From Palsa-465 sp963800475 (lineage in GTDB: Bacteria; Actinomycetota; Thermoleophilia; Solirubrobacterales; Solirubrobacteraceae): a stretch of 64,000 nt of DNA. The notes below the pieces were generated by a model that ran no database searches, was not told the DNA's origin, and saw only the letters and a program-made list of their open reading frames with translations. A program made the position numbers and the translations under genes. Positions 35,906 to 44,063 of the stretch are shown in pieces. The DNA lies in the NCBI GenBank assembly GCA_963800475.1, contig CAWDAZ010000002.1, positions 682,001-746,000 on the forward strand, given 5' to 3'. Position 1 is the stretch's first letter. Every line of letters begins with the position of its first letter.

Positions 35906-36586
35906 ATGTCAAGCTTGCCTGAGCCTGCGGCCGAGGCGGAGCCCTCCGAGCCTGCGGCTGAGGCGGAGCCCTCCGACGCGTCCGCGCGTCCCCGGACCAA
36001 GGCGGCCCAGCGCGAGGCGACCACGGCGTCGCTGATCGCCGTCGCTCGCGAGCTGTTCGCGGAGCGCGGCTACGCCGCCGTCGGCACCGAGGAGATCGTC
36101 AAGCTCGCGGGGGTGACGCGCGGCGCGCTCTACCACCACTTCCGGGGCGGCAAGGAGGAGCTGTTCCGCGCGGTGCTCGTGCAGATCAGCGCCGAGACGA
36201 TGCAGTCCGTGATGCAGGCGGCCGCCGCCAGCGATGACCCCTGGCAGGAACTGGTGCTGGGAGCCGAGGCGTTCCTCGACGCGTGCATGACGCCGGAGGT
36301 GCAGCGGATCATGCTGACCGACGGCCCGTCGGTGCTCGGCTGGGACGTGTGGCGAGCGATCGACACCGACTACGGGCTGGGACTGCTCGAGGCGGCGGTG
36401 CAGAACGCGATGAACGCGGGCCGCCTGCAGCCCGCGTCGGCGTCGGCGGTCGCGCACGTGCTCGCCGGCGCGCTCGACGAGGCGGCGATGGTGGTCGCGC
36501 GGGCCGACGACCCGGCGGCCGCCCGGGCCGAGATGGGGCAGACGGTGCGCCGTCTGCTCGAGGGCCTGCGCGGGCCCCAGTCCTAG
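35906..36586 (+). CDS. TetR-family transcriptional regulator
   Basis: A 226-residue regulator. After an acidic N-terminal tail of about 30 residues comes the TetR helix-turn-helix (about 40-85; EATTASLIAVARELFAERGYAAVGTEEIVKLAGVTRGALYHHFRGGKEELFRAV), then a TetR_C-type ligand domain. The tail holds a nine-residue repeat (EPAAEAEPS twice) from a 27-base tandem duplication. It is divergent from the hydrolase-atpE-ppk2 run and probably represses both itself and that run through the paired sites between them (inference). Confidence 0.93.
   Translation: MSSLPEPAAEAEPSEPAAEAEPSDASARPRTKAAQREATTASLIAVARELFAERGYAAVGTEEIVKLAGVTRGALYHHFRGGKEELFRAVLVQISAETMQSVMQAAAASDDPWQELVLGAEAFLDACMTPEVQRIMLTDGPSVLGWDVWRAIDTDYGLGLLEAAVQNAMNAGRLQPASASAVAHVLAGALDEAAMVVARADDPAAARAEMGQTVRRLLEGLRGPQS
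35921..35974 (+). repeat. 27-base tandem duplication in TetR gene
   Basis: Two adjacent 27-base units, 35921-35947 and 35948-35974, differ in one base (GGCC/GGCT). They encode EPAAEAEPS twice in the disordered N-terminal tail. The frame is kept. It is a recent slippage product by the look of it. Confidence 0.8.
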
Positions 36587-36629
36587 GCGGGTAGGTCGGC
36601 GACGTTCGCTGCCCGCGCACGCGGCTAAT

Positions 36630-36724
36630 ACGACACACCCACCGGGCTCCGCGGGTGCGAGTCGTCTGGACCGCGCAGTCGGCGGCCGGCATGACACACC
36701 CTGACGCTGCGGCGCGGGTATGTC
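36630..36724. repeat. Two related stem-loops sharing GACACACCC
   Basis: In the 165 bases between the TetR gene and the chitinase/cellulase gene (convergent), two hairpins occur. The first (36630-36665) pairs ACGAC with GTCGT and CACCC with GGGTG, with small bulges. The second (36693-36724) pairs GACACACCC with GGGTATGTC, one mismatch. Both left arms carry GACACACCC. They may end transcription from both sides, or be copies of a dispersed intergenic repeat. Confidence 0.45.
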
Positions 36725-36751
36725 TTGCTGACCGCGCGCTCCCGCAGCGGC

Positions 36752-39700
36752 CTAGGGGTGCGCGGCGAGGTACGCCTTATAGGCGGCGCCGTACGGTGTC
36801 GCGGTGCCGGTGTAGTCGCTGATCAGTGACGGCCCGCTGCCGCAGCTGGCGGCGTTCCAGGCCCACGCCATGAACCCGATCTCGTGGCTGTCGGCCCACG
36901 GCAGCAGCGTATTCAGGAACGTGCCGGCGCAGTCGTTCTCGCCGATCTCGGTTGCGAGCACCGGGACTTGCTGGGCGACCGGCGCGACAGTGCTGTCCCA
37001 GCACGAGGTGGTGTTGCAGCCCGAGAAGTTGTAGATGTGCCAGCCCGCGACCAGCTGGCCCGCGGAGTCGTGGGGCTGGTTGGCGAGGAACCCGGACAGA
37101 TCGCCGCCCCAGTTGTTGCCCTCGACGATCACCGGCTGGGTGGCGCCGGCGGAGCGCACCGCGTTGATCAGCTGCTGCTCGCCCGCGGCCTGCCAGCCCG
37201 CGGAGGTGGTGCAGCCGCTCAGCCAGCACGACCACGAGATGTCGTGCGGCTCGTTGAACAGGTCGAACGCGACCCCGCCCACGCCCTTGTACGCCGCCGC
37301 GACCGAGGACCAGAACGCCGGGGAATGATCGGCGTCGGGGGCCTGCTCCTGCCCGGTCGCCAGCTGCGTGCCGGGCGCGCCCCAGTGCAGGTCGAGGATC
37401 ACCGCGAGGCCGTGGGCCAGCAGGCGGTTGACGAACGCGCGGATCGCGCTCTGGTAATTGGCGCCCGCGTACGCAGAGTTGACGCCGTTGATCCCCAGCC
37501 AGCAGTCCTCGTTGAGCGGCACGCGGACCGCGTTCACACCCCATGAGGCGATCGCTGCGATCGACGCGTCGTCGGTCGGGCCGTCGAACAGCCCCCACCC
37601 CTGGGCGCACGCGTACTCGCTCCCGGAGCGATTGACGCCGGCGACGCGTAGCGGCGCACCCGACGCGTCGACGAGCCGATTCCCGGACACCGCGATGCTC
37701 GGGCCCGACGGTGCGGCGGGGAACGCCTCGAACGCCCTCGAGAACGCCCACTGGGCGTCCGAGACCCCGCTGCACGTGTTCGACGTGTATTGCGTCGCCG
37801 ACGGACACGGAGCGTCGCGGTTGGCCGACCAGAACGCGAGCCGCCCAAGTCCCTGGGTATTCGCGAACGTCGCGAGCTTCGCAGCGTCGGCGGTCGTGAA
37901 GATCTCCTGGTTGTCGTCGTTGATGCCGATCATCGGAGTCACGCCGACCATTGCCCACAGTTGTGCCGCGGTCTTGCTCGGGTAGAGGCTCGCGAGTTGC
38001 GCCTCGGTGCTCTGCGCAGCCTGGATCGCGAGGTCGCCCATGTGCCCTGAGTAGCTCAGCGAGGGGTCGAAGTAGTCCATCGCCATCACGTTGACCTGGC
38101 CGACCTCGACCCCGTTGGCGATCGCCGACCGAATCACGTTTACGCCGTCCTGGGTCAGCCCGGTCGGCATCACCGGCAGCGTGAACGACACGTGCACGGG
38201 CTTGCCGGCCGCGAGCCCGGCGGCCTGCAGCTCCGCGAGCGCCTTCGAGCGGCGGTCGATCGAGGTCGTGTCGGCAACGGCGGCCCCCTCGACGTCGAAG
38301 TCGAGGTCGCGGATCCCGTACTGGTCGATCACCGACTGGTACTGGGCAGCCAGCGCCTCGGGCGTCGAGCAGGTCGCTGCCAGCTCCTGTCCGGCCTCGC
38401 CGCCGAACGACACGATCGCGTCGCCGCCCGCCGCCTTCAGATTGGCGAGCGAGCTGGTGATGAACGAGTCGTTCAGCGCCGTCACGCCGCCCCACGCGGC
38501 GCTGCAGCCGCCGCCGCTCACGATGAACGCAAGCGTGAGGTGCTTGATCCCGGCGGTCTGCGCCGCCTGCGCGAGGTTGAACTGCGGATACAGCGTCATG
38601 TCGACGTACGGAGCGAACTCCGCCGGCGTCGCGCCCGAGCCCGCGCCACCACTCGGGGGCGGCGACGCGGTCGTGGCCGGCACGGCGTTGCTCGCGGCCG
38701 AGACATTGCCGGCGGCGTCGAACGCCTTGACGGTGAAGGTGTAGTTGGTGCTCGCGGTGAGGCCGGTGACCATGGTGCTGGTACCGGTCGCGCTTGCGAC
38801 CTGGGTCGCGCCGCTATAGACCCGGTACCCGCTCACGCCGACGTTGTCCGTCGACGCGCTCCAGGTCAGCGAGACCGTGTTCGTCGTCGGTGCACTTGCG
38901 GTCAGGCCGGTCGGCGCGGTCGGGGGCGTGGTGTCCGGCGGGGGCGGTGGCGGCGCCGCGCCGCCGGCGCACGCCTGGCCGTTGAGCAGGCAATTCTGCG
39001 GCGCTGCGAACCCGGTCGTGTAGGCGACCTGGAATCCGACCTGCACCGATCCGCCCGGCGCGATCGTGTGCGTCCACGAGACGTCGGTCAGCACGTAGTG
39101 GCTGCCCGAGGAGCTCAGCTTGCCGCTCCACGCGCTCGTGACGGTCGCGCCGGCGGGAAGGTCGAACTCGAGCCGCCAGCCGTTGACGGTGGAGCTGCCG
39201 CCGTTCTTGATCGTGTAGGCGCCGACGAATCCCGATCCCCAGTCCGAGCTCTTCGCGAACGTCGCGGTCAGGCCGCCCGAGGGCGGCGCCGGGGTCGTCA
39301 CCGTCGCCGCGTTGCTGGCGGCCGAGACGTTGCCCGCCGCGTCGACGGCCTTGACCGCGAACGTGTAGCTGGTGGACGGGGTGAGTCCCGTGACCGTGGC
39401 CGACGTGCCCGTCGTGGTCGCGACCTGCGTGGCGCCGCTGAAGACCTGGTAGCCGGTCACGCCGACGTTGTCGGTCGACGCGCTCCAGCTGAGCGAGACC
39501 GAGGTCGTCGTGCTGGCGCCGGCCGTGACCCCGCCAGGCGCGCTCGGTGGCGTCGTGTCGGGTGGGGGAGGCGGAGGCGGCGATGAGCTTCCGGTGCACG
39601 CGTGGCCGTCGATCAGGCAGTTCTGCGGCGCGGTGAGGCTCCCCGTATACGCGACCTGGAACCCGAAGTCGGCGGTCGCTCCGGGCGCGATCGCGCCGTT

Positions 39701-39982
39701 CCACGACGCGTTGGTCGCGACGTAGTGACCGCCGAGCGAGGTCAGCTGCCCGTTCCAGGAGTTGACGACGCTGTCGCCGAGCGGCAGGTCGAACTCGAGC
39801 CGCCAGCCGTTGACCGTCGAGCTGCCGGTGTTCTTGATCGTGTAGTTGGCGACGAACCCCGAGCCCCAGTCAAAGCTCTTCGCAAACGTCGCCGTGAGTG
39901 CATCCGCCTGCGCGGCGGCCGGCGCGACCAGCGCCATGGCTGCAATCACAGCCCCCAATAGCGTCCTTCGGATCCAGACCAT
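36752..39982 (-). CDS. Secreted GH18 chitinase - GH5 cellulase fusion with two CBM2 and two FnIII domains
   Basis: A 1076-residue exported enzyme. Order: signal peptide (1-27), CBM2 (about 28-131), Pro linker, FnIII (about 146-231), CBM2 (about 237-340), Pro linker, FnIII (about 352-440), GH18 (about 452-755), GH5 (about 760-1076). The CBM2 domains keep the aromatic SxDWGSGF and NGWRLEFDLP features. GH18 active site: IRDLDFDVEG with Glu565 as acid. GH5: acid Glu911 in LFNEPHD and nucleophile Glu1012 in ATEIGEND. So both catalytic sites look intact. It should cleave chitin and beta-1,4-glucan while held on polymer by the CBM2 domains. Both modules in one chain is unusual. Confidence 0.93.
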   Translation of the reverse strand: MVWIRRTLLGAVIAAMALVAPAAAQADALTATFAKSFDWGSGFVANYTIKNTGSSTVNGWRLEFDLPLGDSVVNSWNGQLTSLGGHYVATNASWNGAIAPGATADFGFQVAYTGSLTAPQNCLIDGHACTGSSSPPPPPPPDTTPPSAPGGVTAGASTTTSVSLSWSASTDNVGVTGYQVFSGATQVATTTGTSATVTGLTPSTSYTFAVKAVDAAGNVSAASNAATVTTPAPPSGGLTATFAKSSDWGSGFVGAYTIKNGGSSTVNGWRLEFDLPAGATVTSAWSGKLSSSGSHYVLTDVSWTHTIAPGGSVQVGFQVAYTTGFAAPQNCLLNGQACAGGAAPPPPPPDTTPPTAPTGLTASAPTTNTVSLTWSASTDNVGVSGYRVYSGATQVASATGTSTMVTGLTASTNYTFTVKAFDAAGNVSAASNAVPATTASPPPSGGAGSGATPAEFAPYVDMTLYPQFNLAQAAQTAGIKHLTLAFIVSGGGCSAAWGGVTALNDSFITSSLANLKAAGGDAIVSFGGEAGQELAATCSTPEALAAQYQSVIDQYGIRDLDFDVEGAAVADTTSIDRRSKALAELQAAGLAAGKPVHVSFTLPVMPTGLTQDGVNVIRSAIANGVEVGQVNVMAMDYFDPSLSYSGHMGDLAIQAAQSTEAQLASLYPSKTAAQLWAMVGVTPMIGINDDNQEIFTTADAAKLATFANTQGLGRLAFWSANRDAPCPSATQYTSNTCSGVSDAQWAFSRAFEAFPAAPSGPSIAVSGNRLVDASGAPLRVAGVNRSGSEYACAQGWGLFDGPTDDASIAAIASWGVNAVRVPLNEDCWLGINGVNSAYAGANYQSAIRAFVNRLLAHGLAVILDLHWGAPGTQLATGQEQAPDADHSPAFWSSVAAAYKGVGGVAFDLFNEPHDISWSCWLSGCTTSAGWQAAGEQQLINAVRSAGATQPVIVEGNNWGGDLSGFLANQPHDSAGQLVAGWHIYNFSGCNTTSCWDSTVAPVAQQVPVLATEIGENDCAGTFLNTLLPWADSHEIGFMAWAWNAASCGSGPSLISDYTGTATPYGAAYKAYLAAHP

Positions 39983-40160
39983 CCGTGTCGTCGTCCTCCA
40001 TTACGACGGCGCCCGGCCGAATGAACACCCGTCTGGCTGATTAGTTTCGCTACCCAGTTTCGGTGCCGGTCGGTCGTGGTGCAGTTCCTTGGGGGTGGAG
40101 CCAACGGATGTATGATCGGCGCGCCCGAGCCGAAAACTCGTCGCGGGAGCGGGCGACGAA

Positions 40161-41687
40161 GTGGACCAGGGCACGAGCCGCATGCACGTACCTGACCCGA
40201 GCCTCGAGGACCTGCACGAGCTCGCGGCCGCGTTCCATATCGCCCTGACCGACGCGGAAGCCAGCCAGTACCTGGCGCCGGTGCTCGGGTCGATCGAGGG
40301 TTACGCGGCGCTCGACGAGCTCGACGCCCCGAGCGCACCGCCGGCGTATCCGCGTGACGGCGGCCGTCCACCCGAGCCGGACGAGAATCCCGTCAACGGG
40401 TGGGCATGGCGGTGCTCGATCCGGGGCCGACCGGACGGCCCGCTGGCAGGCCGCACCGCGGCGATCAAGGACAACACTGCCGTTGCCGGGCTGCCGCTGA
40501 GGCTGGGCACGAGCGTGATGGGGGACTTCGTGGCCGATGAGGACGCGACCGTCGTCACAAGGCTGCTCGACGGCGGCGCCGAGATCATCGGCAAGACCGC
40601 GGTGCCGTCGTTCTGCTTCGACGGCGCCGGGTTCCTGGGCGACTTCGAGCCGCAGGTGCGCAACCCGGCCGACCACGGGCGCGTGCCGGGGGGATCGTCG
40701 AGCGGCAGCGCCGCGGTCGTGACGAACGGCGAGGTGGACGTCGCGCTCGGCGGAGACCAGGGCGGATCGATCCGGCTACCGGCGAGCTTCTGCGGGTGCG
40801 CCGGCCACAAGCCGACGTACGGGCTGGTCCCATATACGGGGATCTTCCCGGTCGAGCGAACGCTCGATCACGTTGGTCCGCTCGCGCGCAGCGCACGCGA
40901 CTGCGCGCTGGTGCTCGACGCGATCGCGGGTCCGGACGGGCTCGACCCGCGGCAGGGCGGCGCCGCCGTCGCGCCGACCGTCCCGCAGCTCGAGCGCGGG
41001 ATCGAGGCCCTGCGGATCGGCCTGCTTTCGGAGGGCTTCGGGATCGAGGATGCGTCGGAGCCTGAGGTCGACGAGGCGGTTCGTGCCACCGCACACGCGC
41101 TCGCGGGGCTCGGTGCGAGCGTCGGCGAGGCGTCGGTGCCTATGCATCCTCACGGCGCGGCGATCTGGAGCGCGATCGCGGTGCAGGGGTGCGCCGATCT
41201 CGTGATTCGCGGCGACGCAGTCGGGACCAACGCGTTCGGGCACACGTCGCCGCGTCTCACCGACCATTTCGCACGCGCCCGCCGCGAGCTGGCCGACCGG
41301 TTCCCGCCGACGCTGAAGGTGACGCTGCTGACCGCAGAGCACGTCAGGCGTCACGCCCACCACCACTACTACGCGAAGGCGCGCGCCCTGGCCCGCCGGC
41401 TTCGCGATGCATACGACGAGGCGCTCACGCAGTACGACGTGCTGGTGATGCCGACCACTGCGATGCGCGCGTACCCGCCGCCGGCAGCGGACGCGTCGGT
41501 CGAGGAGACCGTCGCGGCGGCGCTCGGCAACCTCCACAACGTCGTCCAGTTCAACCTCACCGGGCACCCCGCACTGAGCGTCCCGGTCCCGGGCAACCCG
41601 AGCCTGCCGATCGGCTTCCAGGTGGTGGGCCGGCGGTTCGAGGACGGCACCGTGCTGCGCGTCGGCGCGGCGGTCGAAACGCTGTAG
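40161..41687 (+). CDS. Amidase (amidase-signature family), Rhodococcus-type
   Basis: A 508-residue amidase with a long helical N-terminal part (about 90 residues) like the nitrile-pathway enantioselective amidases. Triad: Lys103 in AAIKDN, GGSSSGS (177-183), nucleophile Ser203 in GGSIRLPAS. GTG 40161 has GGAGCGG at good distance; ATG 40182 is possible. No nitrile hydratase lies nearby. It differs from the amidase at 31554 in length and N-terminal part. It is divergent from the chitinase/cellulase gene across 178 bases in which I see no other feature. Confidence 0.92.
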   Translation: MDQGTSRMHVPDPSLEDLHELAAAFHIALTDAEASQYLAPVLGSIEGYAALDELDAPSAPPAYPRDGGRPPEPDENPVNGWAWRCSIRGRPDGPLAGRTAAIKDNTAVAGLPLRLGTSVMGDFVADEDATVVTRLLDGGAEIIGKTAVPSFCFDGAGFLGDFEPQVRNPADHGRVPGGSSSGSAAVVTNGEVDVALGGDQGGSIRLPASFCGCAGHKPTYGLVPYTGIFPVERTLDHVGPLARSARDCALVLDAIAGPDGLDPRQGGAAVAPTVPQLERGIEALRIGLLSEGFGIEDASEPEVDEAVRATAHALAGLGASVGEASVPMHPHGAAIWSAIAVQGCADLVIRGDAVGTNAFGHTSPRLTDHFARARRELADRFPPTLKVTLLTAEHVRRHAHHHYYAKARALARRLRDAYDEALTQYDVLVMPTTAMRAYPPPAADASVEETVAAALGNLHNVVQFNLTGHPALSVPVPGNPSLPIGFQVVGRRFEDGTVLRVGAAVETL

Positions 41688-41694
41688 GCGCCGG

Positions 41695-42477
41695 CTACAG
41701 CGAGCGCAGGAACTCGAGCAGCGGCCCGTTGACCTGATCCGGATGCGTGAGGTTCGAGGCGTGCGGGCCGCCCTCGACGCGCACGAGCCCGGTGCACCCC
41801 GGCAGGCTCTGGCACAGCTGCTCGGCCTTTTCGATCTCGATCGACGCATCGGCGGTGCCGTGAAACACGATCGCCGGGCACTCGATCTCGGTGACCCGGT
41901 CGGTGAGGTCGTCGCGATCGAACAGGCAGTCGCCGGGCGCCTTGAGGCTGTCGCGGGGCAGCTGGCGCCACTTCGCGATCCATACCTCGTTCAGCACCGG
42001 GTCGCCGATGATCAGGTTCGCGATCGTCTGCGCGAGCTCGTCAACCGGGCCGTGCTCGAGCCAGACCTGCTGCATCTGCCGGTACTGCGGGAGCCGCTCG
42101 GGGTCCTCAACGCCCGACTGGGTGTCGATCAGGATCAGCGCACGGACCCGTTCGGGCGCCAGCAGCGCGGCGCGCATCGACAGGAAGCCGCCCTGCGACA
42201 TCCCGCCGAGCACCGCCTGCTCGATCCCAAGCTGGTCGAGCAGGCCGAGGCAGTCCTGCGCCGAGTCCCAGTAGGTGAACGGGCGGCCGTCGAACTCGGT
42301 CTCACCGAAGCCCCGCTCGTCCCAGGTGATCACGCGGTACTCCGGACTGAGCGCCTCGACCTGCGGCGCGAACATCTCGCGATCCATCAGGAACCCGTGC
42401 GACAGGATCACCGGCGGACCGTCGCCTCCGGAGTCCTCGAACCGGATCCGCTGCCCGTTGAGTTCGGCGTACGGCAC
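41695..42477 (-). CDS. Alpha/beta hydrolase
   Basis: A 260-residue hydrolase with full catalytic features: HGF oxyanion (ILSHGFLMD), nucleophile elbow GGMSQGG (Ser), Asp in HGTADASIE and His in EGGPHASNL. It resembles 3-oxoadipate enol-lactonase and related esterases. It starts at GTG 42477, sharing one base with the TAG stop of the upstream gene (TAGTG). Substrate unknown. It converges with the amidase. Confidence 0.9.
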   Translation of the reverse strand: MPYAELNGQRIRFEDSGGDGPPVILSHGFLMDREMFAPQVEALSPEYRVITWDERGFGETEFDGRPFTYWDSAQDCLGLLDQLGIEQAVLGGMSQGGFLSMRAALLAPERVRALILIDTQSGVEDPERLPQYRQMQQVWLEHGPVDELAQTIANLIIGDPVLNEVWIAKWRQLPRDSLKAPGDCLFDRDDLTDRVTEIECPAIVFHGTADASIEIEKAEQLCQSLPGCTGLVRVEGGPHASNLTHPDQVNGPLLEFLRSL

Positions 42478-42836
42478 TAGCGGTAGCCCGGATCCGCGGA
42501 GCTGTACGGCTCGTCCTCGCCGCGGAGGTCCCGGTAGCGGCGGTCGAACAGCTCGAGCACCTCGGTCAAGTCCGACGGTCCACGCAGGTCGTGGGCGACG
42601 CCCGCCGACTCGGGCGTCGTGCCGCCCGGCTCGGCGTCCCCGTGCTCGATCAGCTCGTCGTGCTCGGCCTCGAGGAACGGAAGCTCGGCGACGGCGCGGT
42701 CGGGATACAGAACGCCGAGCTCGGAGCGCTCGTAGAGGACCAGCGCGGCGCCGTCTGCGCGCCGCTCGATTCGCACGCCCGGCCACGTCGCGAGCTCGTT
42801 GGCAACCTCGTCGACGATCGCATCCGCGTCGGCCAT
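42477..42836 (-). CDS. Luciferase-domain (DUF5519-like) protein
   Basis: A 119-residue protein: EVANELATWPGVRIERRADGAALVLYERSELGVLYPDRAVAELPF, typical of the small luciferase/DUF5519 domain (named after a repeat in non-bacterial luciferase; bacterial function unknown). The C-terminus is acidic, ending SSADPGYR. It starts at ATG 42836 and is divergent from the DUF2630 gene. It forms a two-gene operon with the hydrolase. Confidence 0.8.
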   Translation of the reverse strand: MADADAIVDEVANELATWPGVRIERRADGAALVLYERSELGVLYPDRAVAELPFLEAEHDELIEHGDAEPGGTTPESAGVAHDLRGPSDLTEVLELFDRRYRDLRGEDEPYSSADPGYR

Positions 42837-42880
42837 GCGGCGATCGTATCCGCTGGGCGGCGGCGAGTTAGGATGGCCGC

Positions 42881-43135
42881 ATGAGTGATCAGAGCATCGC
42901 CGCCCGGATCGAGAGCCTCGTCGCCGAGGAGCATCGGCTCCGCAGCCGCGAGCAGGCGGACGCGGACGACTCCGACCAGCTCGACGAGGATCAGCGCCGG
43001 CTGCAGAACGTCGAGGTCGAGCTCGACCGCTGCTGGGATCTGCTCCGCCAGCGTCGCGCGCTCCGCGACGCCGGCGAGAATCCCGACCAGGCGCAGGTCC
43101 GGGATGCGAACACGGTGGAGCGCTACTGGCAGTAG
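42881..43135 (+). CDS. DUF2630 family protein
   Basis: An 84-residue, highly charged helical protein: ARIESLVAEEHRLRSREQADADDSDQLDEDQRRLQNVEVELDRCWDLLRQRRALRDAGENPDQAQVRDANTVERY. This whole pattern is the actinobacterial DUF2630 family (function unknown), probably a helical hairpin. It starts at ATG 42881 and is followed five bases after its stop by the NTF2-like gene. Confidence 0.9.
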   Translation: MSDQSIAARIESLVAEEHRLRSREQADADDSDQLDEDQRRLQNVEVELDRCWDLLRQRRALRDAGENPDQAQVRDANTVERYWQ

Positions 43136-43140
43136 CGCGG

Positions 43141-43557
43141 ATGGCCAAATCGCCCATCGAGCGGCTCGTCGCCGCGTTCGACGCCCTCGACGTGGAGGGC
43201 GTGATGGCGCTGGTCGCGCCGGACGCGGAGATGCGGACGGCCGACGGCCGGCGGGCGGAGGGCCGGCAGGCGGTCCGCGACCTGGTCGGCAGCTTCATCG
43301 CCGACCTGCGTTCGACCTCGCACCGGATCACCGCCGAATGGCACCAGGATGATGTGTGGATCGCCGAGATCGACGCGAGCTACGAGCTTCGGGACTGGCT
43401 GCGGCTGAGCTCGCTGCCGCGCGCGTTCATCCTCGAGCAGGGCCCCGACGGGATTCGCAAGCTGCGCGTGTACGGGGAACACGAGCGACCGCTGACCGAG
43501 CATCGCACCGGCGAGGAGGGGATGGTGATCGGCGACCGCTGGATCCCGCCGCTGTGA
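43141..43557 (+). CDS. NTF2-like (SnoaL-type) protein
   Basis: A 138-residue NTF2-fold protein: SPIERLVAAFDALDVEGVMALVAPDAEMRTADGRRAEGRQAVRDLVGSFIADL, the usual start and cone layout of SnoaL-like domains. Whether it is an enzyme or a binding protein cannot be told. It lies between DUF2630 and DUF302 genes and overlaps the latter by GTGA. Confidence 0.85.
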   Translation: MAKSPIERLVAAFDALDVEGVMALVAPDAEMRTADGRRAEGRQAVRDLVGSFIADLRSTSHRITAEWHQDDVWIAEIDASYELRDWLRLSSLPRAFILEQGPDGIRKLRVYGEHERPLTEHRTGEEGMVIGDRWIPPL

Positions 43558-43943
43558 GCCTCGAGGTCCGCAGCAGCCCGCACTCGGTGCCCGACACGGT
43601 CGAGCGCATCGTCGCCGCGCTGGAGCAGCGCGGGGTCACGGTGTTCGCGCGGATCGATCATGCCGCGGGGGCGCGCGCGGTCGGGCTCGAGCTCGCTGAC
43701 GAGCAGTTGCTGCTGTTCGGGGACCCGCGCGCCGGCACGCTGCTGATGCAGGAGGACGCGACTGTCGGATACGAGCTGCCACTCCGTCTGCTGGTCTGGG
43801 ACGACGGGGGCACCACGAAGCTCGGGTGGCGCCCGCCTCCGGAGCTGGCGGGCGGGTACCGCCTCGCGTTGCACGCCGAGGTGCTGGAGCGGATGCAGGG
43901 GCTGCTCGAGCAGCTCGCCGCGGCGGCGGCCGGGACCGGCTGA
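43554..43943 (+). CDS. DUF302 domain protein
   Basis: A 129-residue DUF302 protein: VERIVAALEQRGVTVFARIDHAAGARAVGLELADEQLLLFGDPRAGTLLMQEDATVGYELPLRLLVWDD. The family is widespread and binds an unknown ligand. It starts at GTG 43554, overlapping the NTF2 gene by GTGA, and ends the three-gene operon. Confidence 0.9.
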   Translation: MSLEVRSSPHSVPDTVERIVAALEQRGVTVFARIDHAAGARAVGLELADEQLLLFGDPRAGTLLMQEDATVGYELPLRLLVWDDGGTTKLGWRPPPELAGGYRLALHAEVLERMQGLLEQLAAAAAGTG

Positions 43944-44063
43944 TCACAACTCGGCCGCAACCCGGTAACCGACCGGTCACGCGTGGATCGCCGGATCGGG
44001 AAACCCTGAAATCCGGAGCCGTACGGCTTCCCAGGGACAACCCGAGGCAAGGGAGATTGCACA

